A stretch of DNA of 10,949 bases. It comes from Candidatus Egerieicola pullicola. GTDB taxonomy: Bacteria; Bacillota; Clostridia; Oscillospirales; Ruminococcaceae. Under the pieces are notes generated by a model. The model had not been told where the DNA came from. It ran no database searches and saw only the letters and a list, made by a program, of their open reading frames with translations. Position 1 is the first letter of the stretch. Each line of letters starts with the position of its first letter. Below, in pieces: positions 1 through 6,304 of this stretch. Where the stretch lies: the NCBI GenBank assembly GCA_018712465.1, contig DVGY01000124.1, positions 1 through 10,949 of the forward strand, given 5' to 3'. The translations under genes and the position numbers were made by a program.

Positions 1-957
1 CACACCTCCAACCTCTACTACACCACTCCGGACATCGCTTTGGCCCAAAAGCTTTGCAACGAAACCGGGTACCAAAAAGCCTTTTTCTGCAACTCCGGAG
101 CAGAAGCCAATGAGGCTCTGCTGAAGATTGCCCGGAAGTACAGCTTTGACAAATACGGCAAAGGACGGCACACCATCATCACTTTGGTGAACTCCTTCCA
201 CGGCCGCACCATGAATACCCTCACCGCCACCGGGCAAGAGGTGTTCCACAATTTCTTCTTTCCCTTTGCGGAGGGCTTTCGGTACGCCCAGCCTACCTGG
301 GAAGGGGTGCAGGAGCAGTTGGACGACACTGTCTGTGGTATCCTCATCGAGCCCATTCAGGGCGAGGGCGGAGTCTGCCCCCTGGACAAGGAATTTGTCC
401 GCAAATTGGCGCAGCTCTGTGCGGAAAAGGACATTCTGTTGCTCTGCGACGAAGTCCAAACCGGCATCGGACGCACCGGAAAACTGTTGGCGGCAGAGTG
501 GTTTGACGTCAAGCCGGATGTGGTGAGCTTAGCCAAAGGGTTAGGCGGTGGGCTGCCCATTGGGGCGGTGCTCTGCAACGAAAAGACCCAGAACGTGCTG
601 GGCCCCTCACACCACGGCACTACCTTTGGAGGCAACCCGGTAGTCTGCGCCGGGGCTCTGGTGTGCATCAACCGCATTGCCGATCCTGCCTTTTTGCAGC
701 AGGTACAGGAGAAGGGGGACCTGATCCGTTCCACCTTGAGCCAGTCCCCGGAGGTGGAGGACATTGCTGGGCTGGGCATGATGTTGGGCATCCGGTTGAA
801 GACCAAAACCGCGAAGGATGTGGCAAACGCCGCTTTGGAAGCCGGGGTGCTGGTGCTCACCGCCAAGGAAAAGGTGCGCCTGCTGCCCCCCTTGACCATT
901 ACTAAGGAAGAACTCACCCAAGCGCTGGACAAGCTGCTGGGTGTTCTCAACGGATAA
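1..957 (+). CDS. argD: Acetylornithine aminotransferase, 5'-truncated by the window edge
   Basis: This class III, PLP-dependent aminotransferase interconverts N-acetylglutamate semialdehyde and N-acetylornithine in cytoplasmic arginine synthesis. The frame is open from base 1, so the start lies outside; 318 codons remain of a family length near 390-400, so roughly the first 75 residues are missing. The fragment opens with HTSNLYYT, a typical ArgD segment. It then shows SGAEANE (PLP phosphate binding), DEVQTGIGRTGK at fragment residues 150-161, the Schiff-base lysine in LAKGLGGGLP (K179) and GTTFGGNP (206-213). A TTG at base 40 is internal, not a start. The next gene, argF, begins 27 bases after the stop and is probably cotranscribed. 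Related class III enzymes (ornithine, succinylornithine or GABA aminotransferases) share these motifs, but the argF neighbour favours ArgD. Confidence 0.95.
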   Translation, partial: HTSNLYYTTPDIALAQKLCNETGYQKAFFCNSGAEANEALLKIARKYSFDKYGKGRHTIITLVNSFHGRTMNTLTATGQEVFHNFFFPFAEGFRYAQPTWEGVQEQLDDTVCGILIEPIQGEGGVCPLDKEFVRKLAQLCAEKDILLLCDEVQTGIGRTGKLLAAEWFDVKPDVVSLAKGLGGGLPIGAVLCNEKTQNVLGPSHHGTTFGGNPVVCAGALVCINRIADPAFLQQVQEKGDLIRSTLSQSPEVEDIAGLGMMLGIRLKTKTAKDVANAALEAGVLVLTAKEKVRLLPPLTITKEELTQALDKLLGVLNG

Positions 958-984
958 ACAGATTGTAACGAAAGGATGAGACCC

Positions 985-1893
985 ATGAACAACACCCATC
1001 TGCTGAAGATGCTGGATCTGGACAAAGAGGAGATTTTGGAGATCCTGAACCTGGCCGACCAGCTGAAGTACGAAAACCTTTACGGTATCCAGCACCATGT
1101 TTTACAGGGCAAAACCCTGGGCATGATCTTCCAGAAATCCTCCACCCGGACCCGGGTGTCTTTTGAAGTGGGGATGTACCAACTGGGAGGGGAAGCCTTG
1201 TTTTTGAGCAGCCGGGATTTGCAGCTGGGCCGGGGCGAACCTATTCAGGACACCGCCCGGGTGCTGAGTCGGTATCTCAACGGCATTATGATCCGCACCT
1301 TTGCACAGAAGGAAGTGGAAGATCTGGCGAAATTCGGATCGATCCCGGTGATTAACGGCCTCACTGACTTCTGCCATCCCTGCCAGGTGCTGGCGGACTT
1401 GATGACCATTCGGGAATACAAAAAGAGCTTTGACGGCTTGAAGATGTGCTACATTGGGGATGGCAACAATATGGCTAACTCCTTGATTGTGGGTGGCTTG
1501 AAGGTAGGCATGAAGGTGGCTGCCGCCTGCCCCCAAGGTTATCTGCCGGACCAGCAGGTGCTGGACTTTGCTAAGGACAACCCCAATTTCCTGCTGACCC
1601 AGAACATTCTGGAAGCCGCTGCCGGGGCGGACGTGCTGTTCACCGACGTGTGGGCTTCTATGGGCGAAGAGGATCAGGCGGAACAGCGGAAGAAGGATTT
1701 TGCCGGCTGGCAGATCAATGACACCGTACTGGAAGCCGCCAATCCGGAGTGCATGGTGCAGCACTGCCTGCCCGCTCACCGTGGAGAAGAGATCACCGAA
1801 AAGGTGTTTGAAGCCCATGCCAAAGAAATCTTTGACGAAGCGGAAAACCGGCTCCACGCACAGAAAGCGGTTATGGCCCTGTTGATGAAATAA
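985..1893 (+). CDS. argF: Ornithine carbamoyltransferase
   Basis: It transfers the carbamoyl group of carbamoyl phosphate to ornithine to give citrulline, in the cytoplasm as a trimer. The product is 302 aa, normal for the family. Visible motifs are STRTR at residues 53-57 (carbamoyl phosphate binding), HPCQ at 131-134, DVWASMG at 221-227 (ornithine-binding SMG loop) and the HCLP active-site loop at 260-263. An in-frame ATG at 976 is possible, but ATG 985 is chosen because the purine-rich AAAGGA at 971-976 lies about 8 bases before it and MNNTHLLKMLDL matches the usual OTC N-terminus. It sits 27 bases after argD and is followed 12 bases later by a terminator, so it is the last gene of the arginine operon. 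A catabolic ArcB role is less likely next to argD and without arcA or arcC in view. Confidence 0.96.
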   Translation: MNNTHLLKMLDLDKEEILEILNLADQLKYENLYGIQHHVLQGKTLGMIFQKSSTRTRVSFEVGMYQLGGEALFLSSRDLQLGRGEPIQDTARVLSRYLNGIMIRTFAQKEVEDLAKFGSIPVINGLTDFCHPCQVLADLMTIREYKKSFDGLKMCYIGDGNNMANSLIVGGLKVGMKVAAACPQGYLPDQQVLDFAKDNPNFLLTQNILEAAAGADVLFTDVWASMGEEDQAEQRKKDFAGWQINDTVLEAANPECMVQHCLPAHRGEEITEKVFEAHAKEIFDEAENRLHAQKAVMALLMK

Positions 1894-1905
1894 TTTTATA
1901 GCGAA

Positions 1906-1938
1906 CCCCCGAGGAAATTCCTCGGGGGCTTTTTGTTT
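1906..1938 (+). terminator. Rho-independent terminator after argF
   Basis: A perfect 9-bp stem (CCCCCGAGG / CCTCGGGGG, 1906-1914 and 1920-1928) with a 5-base loop is followed by CTTTTTGTTT. It ends the argDF unit. The same stem lies just beyond the stop of the convergent XRE gene, but on that strand it is followed by TTCGCTATAAAA rather than a clean U-run, so it is probably weaker in that direction. Confidence 0.93.
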
Positions 1939-1949
1939 GGATTGTTTTG

Positions 1950-2558
1950 TTAGGGCTCCAATACCTTTTTGTGATACCCCTTCTTTCCACAGCAGGGGCA
2001 TTTCATCTTCCGGCTGCGGCCCCGGTGAGGGGCGAACACCACCGCTTTCAGGGTGGGAACGTATCGGGTATGACAGTGGGGACACTCATAGTATCCAGCC
2101 TCCCGTTCCAGCTTCAGTGCGACGGCAATCCCGCAAGCCAGAAAAACCAGCGCTGCTGCCAGCAATCCGATCCTCCAGCCTAAAATCTGGGTGGCAAAAC
2201 AGGCGGCAAACACCATAATTAGGCAAGAGACGGTGGACAGGGTGCCGATGAACCATTCCAGATTCAGCAGTTTTTTGCTGTTCTGGATTTCCTGCTGCTT
2301 CAGCGCCAGCAGGTTTTCCTCTGCTTTTTGACGATAATCTTCCATAGCAATCCGCTTCCCAGTCAGGAGTTCGTTGACGGTGATCCCCAGCAGTTGGCAG
2401 AGAGGTAGCATCAGGGAAGGGTCCGGCAGGCTTTTGCCGGTTTCCCATTTGGACACGGCCCGGTCAGTCACGCCCAGCTTTTCCCCCAAAACGGCTTGGG
2501 TGTAGCCCGCCTCTTTGCGGCAGGCGGCGATAAAGGTTCCGATTTTTTCCTGATCCAT
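1950..2558 (-). CDS. XRE-family regulator with two membrane helices and a C-terminal zinc ribbon
   Basis: The 202-aa protein has three parts. Residues 1-66 form a Cro/C1-type helix-turn-helix (TQAVLGEKLGVTDRAVSKWE, residues 20-39, followed by TGKSLPD). Residues 72-96 are a charged, probably helical linker. Two hydrophobic segments follow at about 103-126 and 129-148. The tail carries two CxxC pairs, C159/C162 and C187/C190, as expected for a zinc ribbon. The predicted protein is a membrane-anchored DNA-binding regulator with the HTH and probably the zinc ribbon in the cytoplasm; its signal and targets are unknown. The start is set by AAAGGAGG at 2566-2573, 7 bases before the ATG. A weak extended -10 (TGGTATCCT, 2582-2590, minus strand) is too close to the ribosome site to be convincing. 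It lies 130 bases downstream of the same-strand MATE gene and converges on argF. Its assignment to the XRE family is firm; its function is not. Confidence 0.9.
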   Translation of the reverse strand: MDQEKIGTFIAACRKEAGYTQAVLGEKLGVTDRAVSKWETGKSLPDPSLMLPLCQLLGITVNELLTGKRIAMEDYRQKAEENLLALKQQEIQNSKKLLNLEWFIGTLSTVSCLIMVFAACFATQILGWRIGLLAAALVFLACGIAVALKLEREAGYYECPHCHTRYVPTLKAVVFAPHRGRSRKMKCPCCGKKGYHKKVLEP

Positions 2559-2599
2559 GAGAAGGCCTCCTTTCTGCTGCTAGGATACCAGGTCGACGT

Positions 2600-2660
2600 G
2601 AAAAAGAAAAGGAACTAGGAGTTGAGTTGGAGAAAATAAGAGACTCAACTCCCAGTTGAG
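2600..2660 (-). terminator. Hairpin after the MATE gene: probable terminator or attenuator
   Basis: On the minus strand, AACTGGGAGTTGAGT (2657-2643) pairs with ACTCAACTCCTAGTT (2627-2613) over 15 bp with a 15-base loop. The single non-Watson-Crick position is a G-U pair only in minus-strand RNA. It is followed by CCTTTTCTTTTT, a U-rich but imperfect tail. It lies 29 bases past the MATE stop and about 55 bases before the XRE start. A second, competing hairpin (CTCAACT, GGG loop, AGTTGAG; 2660-2644) shares one arm. The element may therefore end MATE transcription, regulate read-through into the XRE gene, or act as a DNA operator. Confidence 0.6.
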
Positions 2661-2688
2661 AGGATGGATAAAGGGAAAAAGGAAAAAA

Positions 2689-4011
2689 TTATGCCTTGCT
2701 TTGTTGCTTTTGGCTTTGGCGGAGGTACAACCAGCCCCCCACCAGCAGTGTCAGCAATTCCGCTGCCGGGAAGGACAGCCAGATTCCCGGCACACCCAGC
2801 CAAGTGGAGAGCAGCAGTGCTGCCGGCACAATGAGGAACAGCCCCCGAAGCAGAGAAACCACCTGTCCCGGCAGAGATTGCTCCGTAGAGGTAAAGAAGA
2901 TGGAAAGCAGGATGTTGATCCCTGCAAAGAAGATGCCGATAAAGTAGAACAGCAACCCCTGACGGGCGGTTTCCTGGAGCTGTTGATTTTGCTCACTATT
3001 GAACCAGGAAACAATCAAATCCGGCTGCCAAAGGATAAAGAGGTAGAAAATGGCGCTCAGTATCAGCACCGTGATTAGAGCGTAGCGCAGAAACAGTTTC
3101 AACTGGGTGAAGTGCTTTAATCCAAAGGCGCTGCTCAACAGCGGCTGGGTGCCTTGAGCTACTCCGGTAAACACTGCCAGAATTACCAAAGACAGGTTGG
3201 CCACCACCCCGTAGGCTGCCACTGCTGTATTCCCGGCCAGGCTCAGCAGCAAAGTATTAAACAGAATAATCACAATGCCGCTGGAAAATTCGGTGACCAA
3301 AGAGGGAAAGCCCAGAGAAAATACCTTCCCGGCAATGGCTCCGGACAATTTTGGCCGGACCGGGTGGAAGCCATTTTTTCGCCGGAAAAAGTGAAGGGAG
3401 AGGACACACAGGCTGATGATGGGAGCCAGGCCGGTGGCAAACACCGCTCCGAACATTCCCATGCCCAGCGGGAAGATGAACAGGTAGTCCAGCACCACAT
3501 TGGACAGACTGCCGGTGACCATGGCGGCCATGGCAAGCTGAGGGTTGCTGTCGTTGCGGACAAAGCAGAGGATGATGTCGTTGAGCAAAAAGGCAGGGGC
3601 AAACAGCAGCAACGTCTGCAGGTAGATTTCGGTCATGGGAAGGACGGTGTGATCCGCTCCCAAAAGCTGGGCGATGGGCTGAGATAGCAGCAGTCCGGTG
3701 AGCACGAAAATCACTGCCAGTACCGCCCCCAGCAGCAATGTGTGGGTGAAGATCTGGTGGAGCCGGTCCGTCTCTTTCCGCCCCATGGCGATGGAGTATT
3801 GGGTAGCACCTCCCATGCCCAGCATCAGGCCGGTGCCGTGAATGAGATTGTACACCGGGATGGCCAGGTTTAGGGCGGTCAAGCCGTTGGATCCCAGCCC
3901 CTGAGCAACGAAAAAGGTGTCCGCTAAGATATAGCAGGACAATCCGACCATGCCAAGCACATTAAAGGAAGCGTACCGGGCATATTGGGTAAAACTGCGG
4001 CTCACTTTCAT
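2689..4011 (-). CDS. MATE-family multidrug/toxin efflux transporter
   Basis: This 440-aa integral membrane protein has about 12 hydrophobic segments, the normal size and topology for MATE (MepA/DinF/NorM-like) cation-coupled exporters of drugs or toxic metabolites. The N-terminal region shows the family pattern, with LADTFFVAQGLG and later GMGGATQYSIAMGRKE. The middle and C-terminal half are hydrophobic segments separated by short basic loops such as FFRRKNG. ATG 4011 is chosen over an upstream TTG at 4032 because AGGAGG (4019-4024) is 7 bases before it and the upstream codons overlap that site. It is transcribed from a strong promoter at 4132-4160 through a leader of about 114 nt that contains a terminator, so expression is probably inducible. 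It is divergent from an ABC-F gene and followed by the XRE membrane regulator. The substrate cannot be read from sequence. Confidence 0.93.
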   Translation of the reverse strand: MKVSRSFTQYARYASFNVLGMVGLSCYILADTFFVAQGLGSNGLTALNLAIPVYNLIHGTGLMLGMGGATQYSIAMGRKETDRLHQIFTHTLLLGAVLAVIFVLTGLLLSQPIAQLLGADHTVLPMTEIYLQTLLLFAPAFLLNDIILCFVRNDSNPQLAMAAMVTGSLSNVVLDYLFIFPLGMGMFGAVFATGLAPIISLCVLSLHFFRRKNGFHPVRPKLSGAIAGKVFSLGFPSLVTEFSSGIVIILFNTLLLSLAGNTAVAAYGVVANLSLVILAVFTGVAQGTQPLLSSAFGLKHFTQLKLFLRYALITVLILSAIFYLFILWQPDLIVSWFNSEQNQQLQETARQGLLFYFIGIFFAGINILLSIFFTSTEQSLPGQVVSLLRGLFLIVPAALLLSTWLGVPGIWLSFPAAELLTLLVGGWLYLRQSQKQQSKA

Positions 4012-4030
4012 GCTTTTTCCTCCTAACAGC

Positions 4031-4081
4031 AAAAAACACCGTCTTGTGCATCTTCATGGCCTATCGACGCACAACCCGGTG
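4031..4081 (-). terminator. Intrinsic terminator inside the MATE 5' leader (attenuator)
   Basis: In minus-strand RNA, CACCG (4081-4077) pairs with CGGUG (4041-4037). After a 2x2 internal loop, UUGUGCGUC (4074-4066) pairs with GAUGCACAA (4052-4044), leaving a 13-base loop. Six U residues (4036-4031) follow directly. The ribosome binding site of MATE (4019-4024) comes only 6 bases later. The terminator therefore lies between promoter and gene, the arrangement of transcription attenuation. Confidence 0.8.
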
Positions 4082-4084
4082 AAA

Positions 4085-4110
4085 CTCGGCCTACCCGGCG
4101 GCAGACCGAA
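4085..4110 (-). promoter_or_regulatory. Upstream leader hairpin of the MATE attenuator
   Basis: Minus-strand RNA CGGUCUGCC (4108-4100) pairs with GGUAGGCCG (4095-4087) around a 4-base loop GCCG, extendable by U-A (4109/4086) and U-G (4110/4085). Three of the pairs are G-U wobbles that would be A-C mismatches on the other strand, which supports folding of the MATE transcript. The sequence GGCCTA occurs both in this hairpin (4088-4093, plus-strand letters) and in the terminator loop (4058-4063). The 5' arm could therefore pair with either. It could be part of a riboswitch-like sensor; no known class was recognised. Confidence 0.55.
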
Positions 4111-4131
4111 AACGAGATAGAATTTGCCTTC

Positions 4132-4160
4132 ACTATACCAAAAACCCACCGGCTTGTCAA
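4132..4160 (-). promoter_or_regulatory. Sigma-A-type promoter for the MATE gene
   Basis: On the minus strand the -35 is TTGACA (4160-4155), a perfect consensus match. A 17-base spacer and a TATAGT -10 (4137-4132) follow. The expected transcription start is near 4125, giving a leader of about 114 nt before the ATG at 4011. Confidence 0.88.
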
Positions 4161-4199
4161 CGCAAAAACAGCAGTTTTATGGGAAAAAGAGAGGAAGTC

Positions 4200-4228
4200 T
4201 TGCAAACTTTCCGGAAATTCGCTACAAT
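4200..4228 (+). promoter_or_regulatory. Sigma-A-type promoter for the ABC-F gene
   Basis: TTGCAA (4200-4205), a 17-base spacer and TACAAT (4223-4228) give a good match to consensus. The expected start near 4235 leaves a short leader of about 28 nt. The promoter diverges from the MATE promoter; the two -35 boxes are 39 bases apart and an inverted repeat (AAAAC-agca-GTTTT, 4165-4178) lies between them. Confidence 0.85.
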
Positions 4229-4262
4229 ACTCTAGAATGAGTAACACACAAGGAGCATGAAC

Positions 4263-6128
4263 ATGGTAGTACAACTGGAACAGGTGGCCAAAAATTTCGG
4301 GGAACGCCGAATCTTGGAAGGGGTCAGCCTGTCCATTCAGGAAGGGGAACGGATCGGCCTCATCGGCCCTAACGGGGCGGGCAAGTCCACGTTGCTAAAC
4401 CTCATTGCCGACCCTTCTTTTGCCGATGAAGGCACGGTGTCCTACGGAAAGGATGCGGTGGCAGGGTATCTGCGGCAGAACACCGGCTTGGACCGGGACA
4501 GCACCATTCAGCAGGAGATGGAAAAGCCTTTTGCCAAAGCCCTGGAGTTGGCGGCTTCCCTGCGGCGGATGGAACTGGCAGGAGAGGCCATGACCCAGGA
4601 ATACCAGCAGGCTACCGCTCAGTTTGAAGCGCTGGACGGGTACCAGGTTCAGGTGAAGATCGACACGGTGCTCACCGGCATGGGCTTTGCCGGATACGAC
4701 CGGAACACCATCATCGCCACTATGTCCGGCGGGGAAAAGACTCGCTTGGCTTTGGCGAAGCTGCTGTTGGAACGGCCCAATCTGCTGATGCTGGACGAAC
4801 CGACCAACCACCTGGATTTCCCCACCCTGACCTGGTTGGAGGAGTACCTTTCCTCCTACCGGGGGACGGTGCTGGTGGTGAGCCATGACCGGTATTTCCT
4901 GGACCGGATGGTTACCCGGATTTGGGAAGTGGACGGGGGCACCGTCTTTGATTATCCCGGCAACTACACCCGCTACAAGGAGTTAAAAGCAGAGCGGTTA
5001 AAGGCCCAGCAGAAAGAATATGAAAAGCAGCAGGTGGAGATCGCCAAGCTGGAGGACTACATCCGCAAAAACATGGTTCGGGCTTCTACCGCCGCTTCCG
5101 CCAAAAGCCGGGAAAAGAAGCTGGAAGCTATGGAGCGGGTTCAGCGGCCGGTGTTCACCCATAAGACCCCTCACTTTCACTTTACCTTTACCAAGGAGCC
5201 GGTGAAGGATCTGCTTTCGGTGCATCGGCTGAACCTAAAGGTGGGCCAGCCTCCTAAGATGCTCTGTGGTCCCCTGAGTTTTGAGATCAAACGGGGAGAA
5301 AAGGTGGCCCTGATTGGGCGCAACGGCATTGGTAAGTCCACCCTGTTGAAAACAGTGCTGGGGATGAGCCCCTACTGTGACGGAGAGGTGGTGTGGGGCC
5401 GAAACGTCACCACCGCCTACTACGAACAGGAAAACCTGAACTTAAACTTTGAAAACACGGTGTTGGAGGAACTTTGGGGCCGGTACCCTGATCTGCTGGA
5501 AAGCCAGGCCCGGCGGCTGTTGGGCAGTATGCTTATCACCGAGGAAAACGTGTACAAAAAAGTTGGGGTGGTTTCCGGTGGAGAACGAGCCCGGCTGGGA
5601 TTTGCCATTATGGTCAACGCCAAGGCCAACACCCTGCTGTTTGACGAACCCACCAACCACCTGGATTTAGACAGCAAGGAAGCGCTGGAAACGGCGCTGA
5701 AGGAGTTTACCGGTACCTTGCTGTTTGTCAGCCACGACCGGTATTTCCTCAATGCCATCCCTACCAAGATTTTGGAACTGACCGACCAAGGGTTAAAGAT
5801 TTATCCCGGCAATTATGACGATTACTGCCGTCAGAAAGCCAGGGAGCAGGCCGCCCCCAAACCGGCGGCCCCTGCCAAGCCTGCAAAAGGGCGGGGCAAG
5901 GAACAGCGGGTTCAGGATGCCAAGCGCCGGGCGGAGATCCGTCGGCTGGAACAGGAGATGGAGCAGCAAGAAACTTCCATCCGAGAGCTGGAAGCGCTCA
6001 TTGCCGATCCTGCCGCCGCCGCGGATTATCAAAAGCTGGAGGAAGCCTGCCGGGAGTTGGAACGGCTCCATGCCGAAAATGACGCAGCCATGGAACAGTG
6101 GCTGACGCTGACCGAAGAAGGGCAATAA
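4263..6128 (+). CDS. ABC-F family ATPase (ribosome-associated, YdiF/Uup-like)
   Basis: This 621-aa soluble protein has two ABC ATPase domains in tandem and no membrane segments, the ABC-F plan; members act on the ribosome in translation, tolerance to stalling or antibiotic protection. Domain 1 has GPNGAGKST (residues 35-43), MSGGEKTRL (from 154), LDEPTNHLD with E179, and switch H208. Domain 2 has GRNGIGKST (352-360), VSGGERARL (from 437), FDEPTNHLD with E462, and H491. A charged linker between the domains (about 233-305) matches the P-site tRNA interaction motif. The C-terminus is a proline/alanine/lysine-rich stretch then a probable coiled coil (about 555-615). Both catalytic glutamates are present, so it should hydrolyse ATP. 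ATG 4263 is preferred to ATG 4257 because AAGGAG (4250-4255) is 7 bases from the former and only 1 from the latter. It is monocistronic, divergent from the MATE gene. Housekeeping factor versus resistance factor cannot be decided from sequence. Confidence 0.94.
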   Translation: MVVQLEQVAKNFGERRILEGVSLSIQEGERIGLIGPNGAGKSTLLNLIADPSFADEGTVSYGKDAVAGYLRQNTGLDRDSTIQQEMEKPFAKALELAASLRRMELAGEAMTQEYQQATAQFEALDGYQVQVKIDTVLTGMGFAGYDRNTIIATMSGGEKTRLALAKLLLERPNLLMLDEPTNHLDFPTLTWLEEYLSSYRGTVLVVSHDRYFLDRMVTRIWEVDGGTVFDYPGNYTRYKELKAERLKAQQKEYEKQQVEIAKLEDYIRKNMVRASTAASAKSREKKLEAMERVQRPVFTHKTPHFHFTFTKEPVKDLLSVHRLNLKVGQPPKMLCGPLSFEIKRGEKVALIGRNGIGKSTLLKTVLGMSPYCDGEVVWGRNVTTAYYEQENLNLNFENTVLEELWGRYPDLLESQARRLLGSMLITEENVYKKVGVVSGGERARLGFAIMVNAKANTLLFDEPTNHLDLDSKEALETALKEFTGTLLFVSHDRYFLNAIPTKILELTDQGLKIYPGNYDDYCRQKAREQAAPKPAAPAKPAKGRGKEQRVQDAKRRAEIRRLEQEMEQQETSIRELEALIADPAAAADYQKLEEACRELERLHAENDAAMEQWLTLTEEGQ

Positions 6129-6149
6129 CCCTGTCAAACTTTTCAAATC

Positions 6150-6189
6150 ACGCTTGTTTCTGCTTATTTTGTCGAAACAGGCGTTTTTT
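6150..6189 (+). terminator. Rho-independent terminator after the ABC-F gene
   Basis: CGCTTGTTTC (6151-6160) pairs with GAAACAGGCG (6174-6183) over 10 bp, including one G-U, with a 13-base loop. TTTTTT (6184-6189) follows immediately. It lies 22 bases after the stop codon. Confidence 0.9.
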
Positions 6190-6200
6190 AAGCGAGAAAT

Positions 6201-6227
6201 GTAAAATTTACCTTTACGATTTGTAAA
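6201..6227 (+). repeat. TTTAC/GTAAA repeat cluster overlapping the -35 region
   Basis: The segment reads GTAAA-a-TTTAC-c-TTTAC-gattt-GTAAA, at 6201-6205, 6207-6211, 6213-6217 and 6223-6227. It combines a direct repeat with a 6-base period and two inverted repeats, and it covers the -35 box of the phosphate transporter promoter. This is where a regulator would bind. Direct repeats of TTAACA-like words are known for the Firmicutes phosphate regulator PhoP, so a Pho-type site is one possibility, but the match is loose. Confidence 0.4.
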
Positions 6228-6241
6228 AAGAATGTTATAAT
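6213..6241 (+). promoter_or_regulatory. Extended -10 promoter for the Na+/phosphate cotransporter
   Basis: A perfect TATAAT (6236-6241) is preceded by TG one base upstream (TGTTATAAT), an extended -10. A partial -35, TTTACG (6213-6218), is 17 bases away. Transcription would start near 6248, giving a leader of about 57 nt. Confidence 0.82.
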
Positions 6242-6304
6242 GCCAGTAAACACGGCATCCATTCAGAAATTCCAGAGAAAAGAGATTGACAACAGGAGGT
6301 ACCT

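Noticed and set aside
1906..1928. argF terminator acting equally for the convergent XRE gene
   Set aside because: On the minus strand the stem is followed by TTCGCTATAAAA without a U-run, so efficient bidirectional termination is not supported.
1102..2085. Minus-strand open frame of 327 codons across argF
   Set aside because: It is antisense to argF and runs through the argF terminator into the XRE gene in another frame, with no family signature.
2582..2610. Extended -10 (TGGTATCCT, minus strand) as the XRE gene promoter
   Set aside because: The -35 is poor (TTTTCT) and the start would fall almost on the ribosome binding site. It is kept only as a remark in the gene entry.
3962..4057. Possible upstream ORF of 31 codons starting in the MATE terminator loop
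   Set aside because: It has no proper Shine-Dalgarno sequence and overlaps the MATE start out of frame. A leader-peptide mechanism cannot be excluded but is not supported.
4087..4131. GGCAAA plus GCCGGGUAGG in the MATE leader as a possible c-di-GMP-I aptamer
   Set aside because: The conserved GACGCAAAGCC core is absent and the pairing between ends does not fit that fold.
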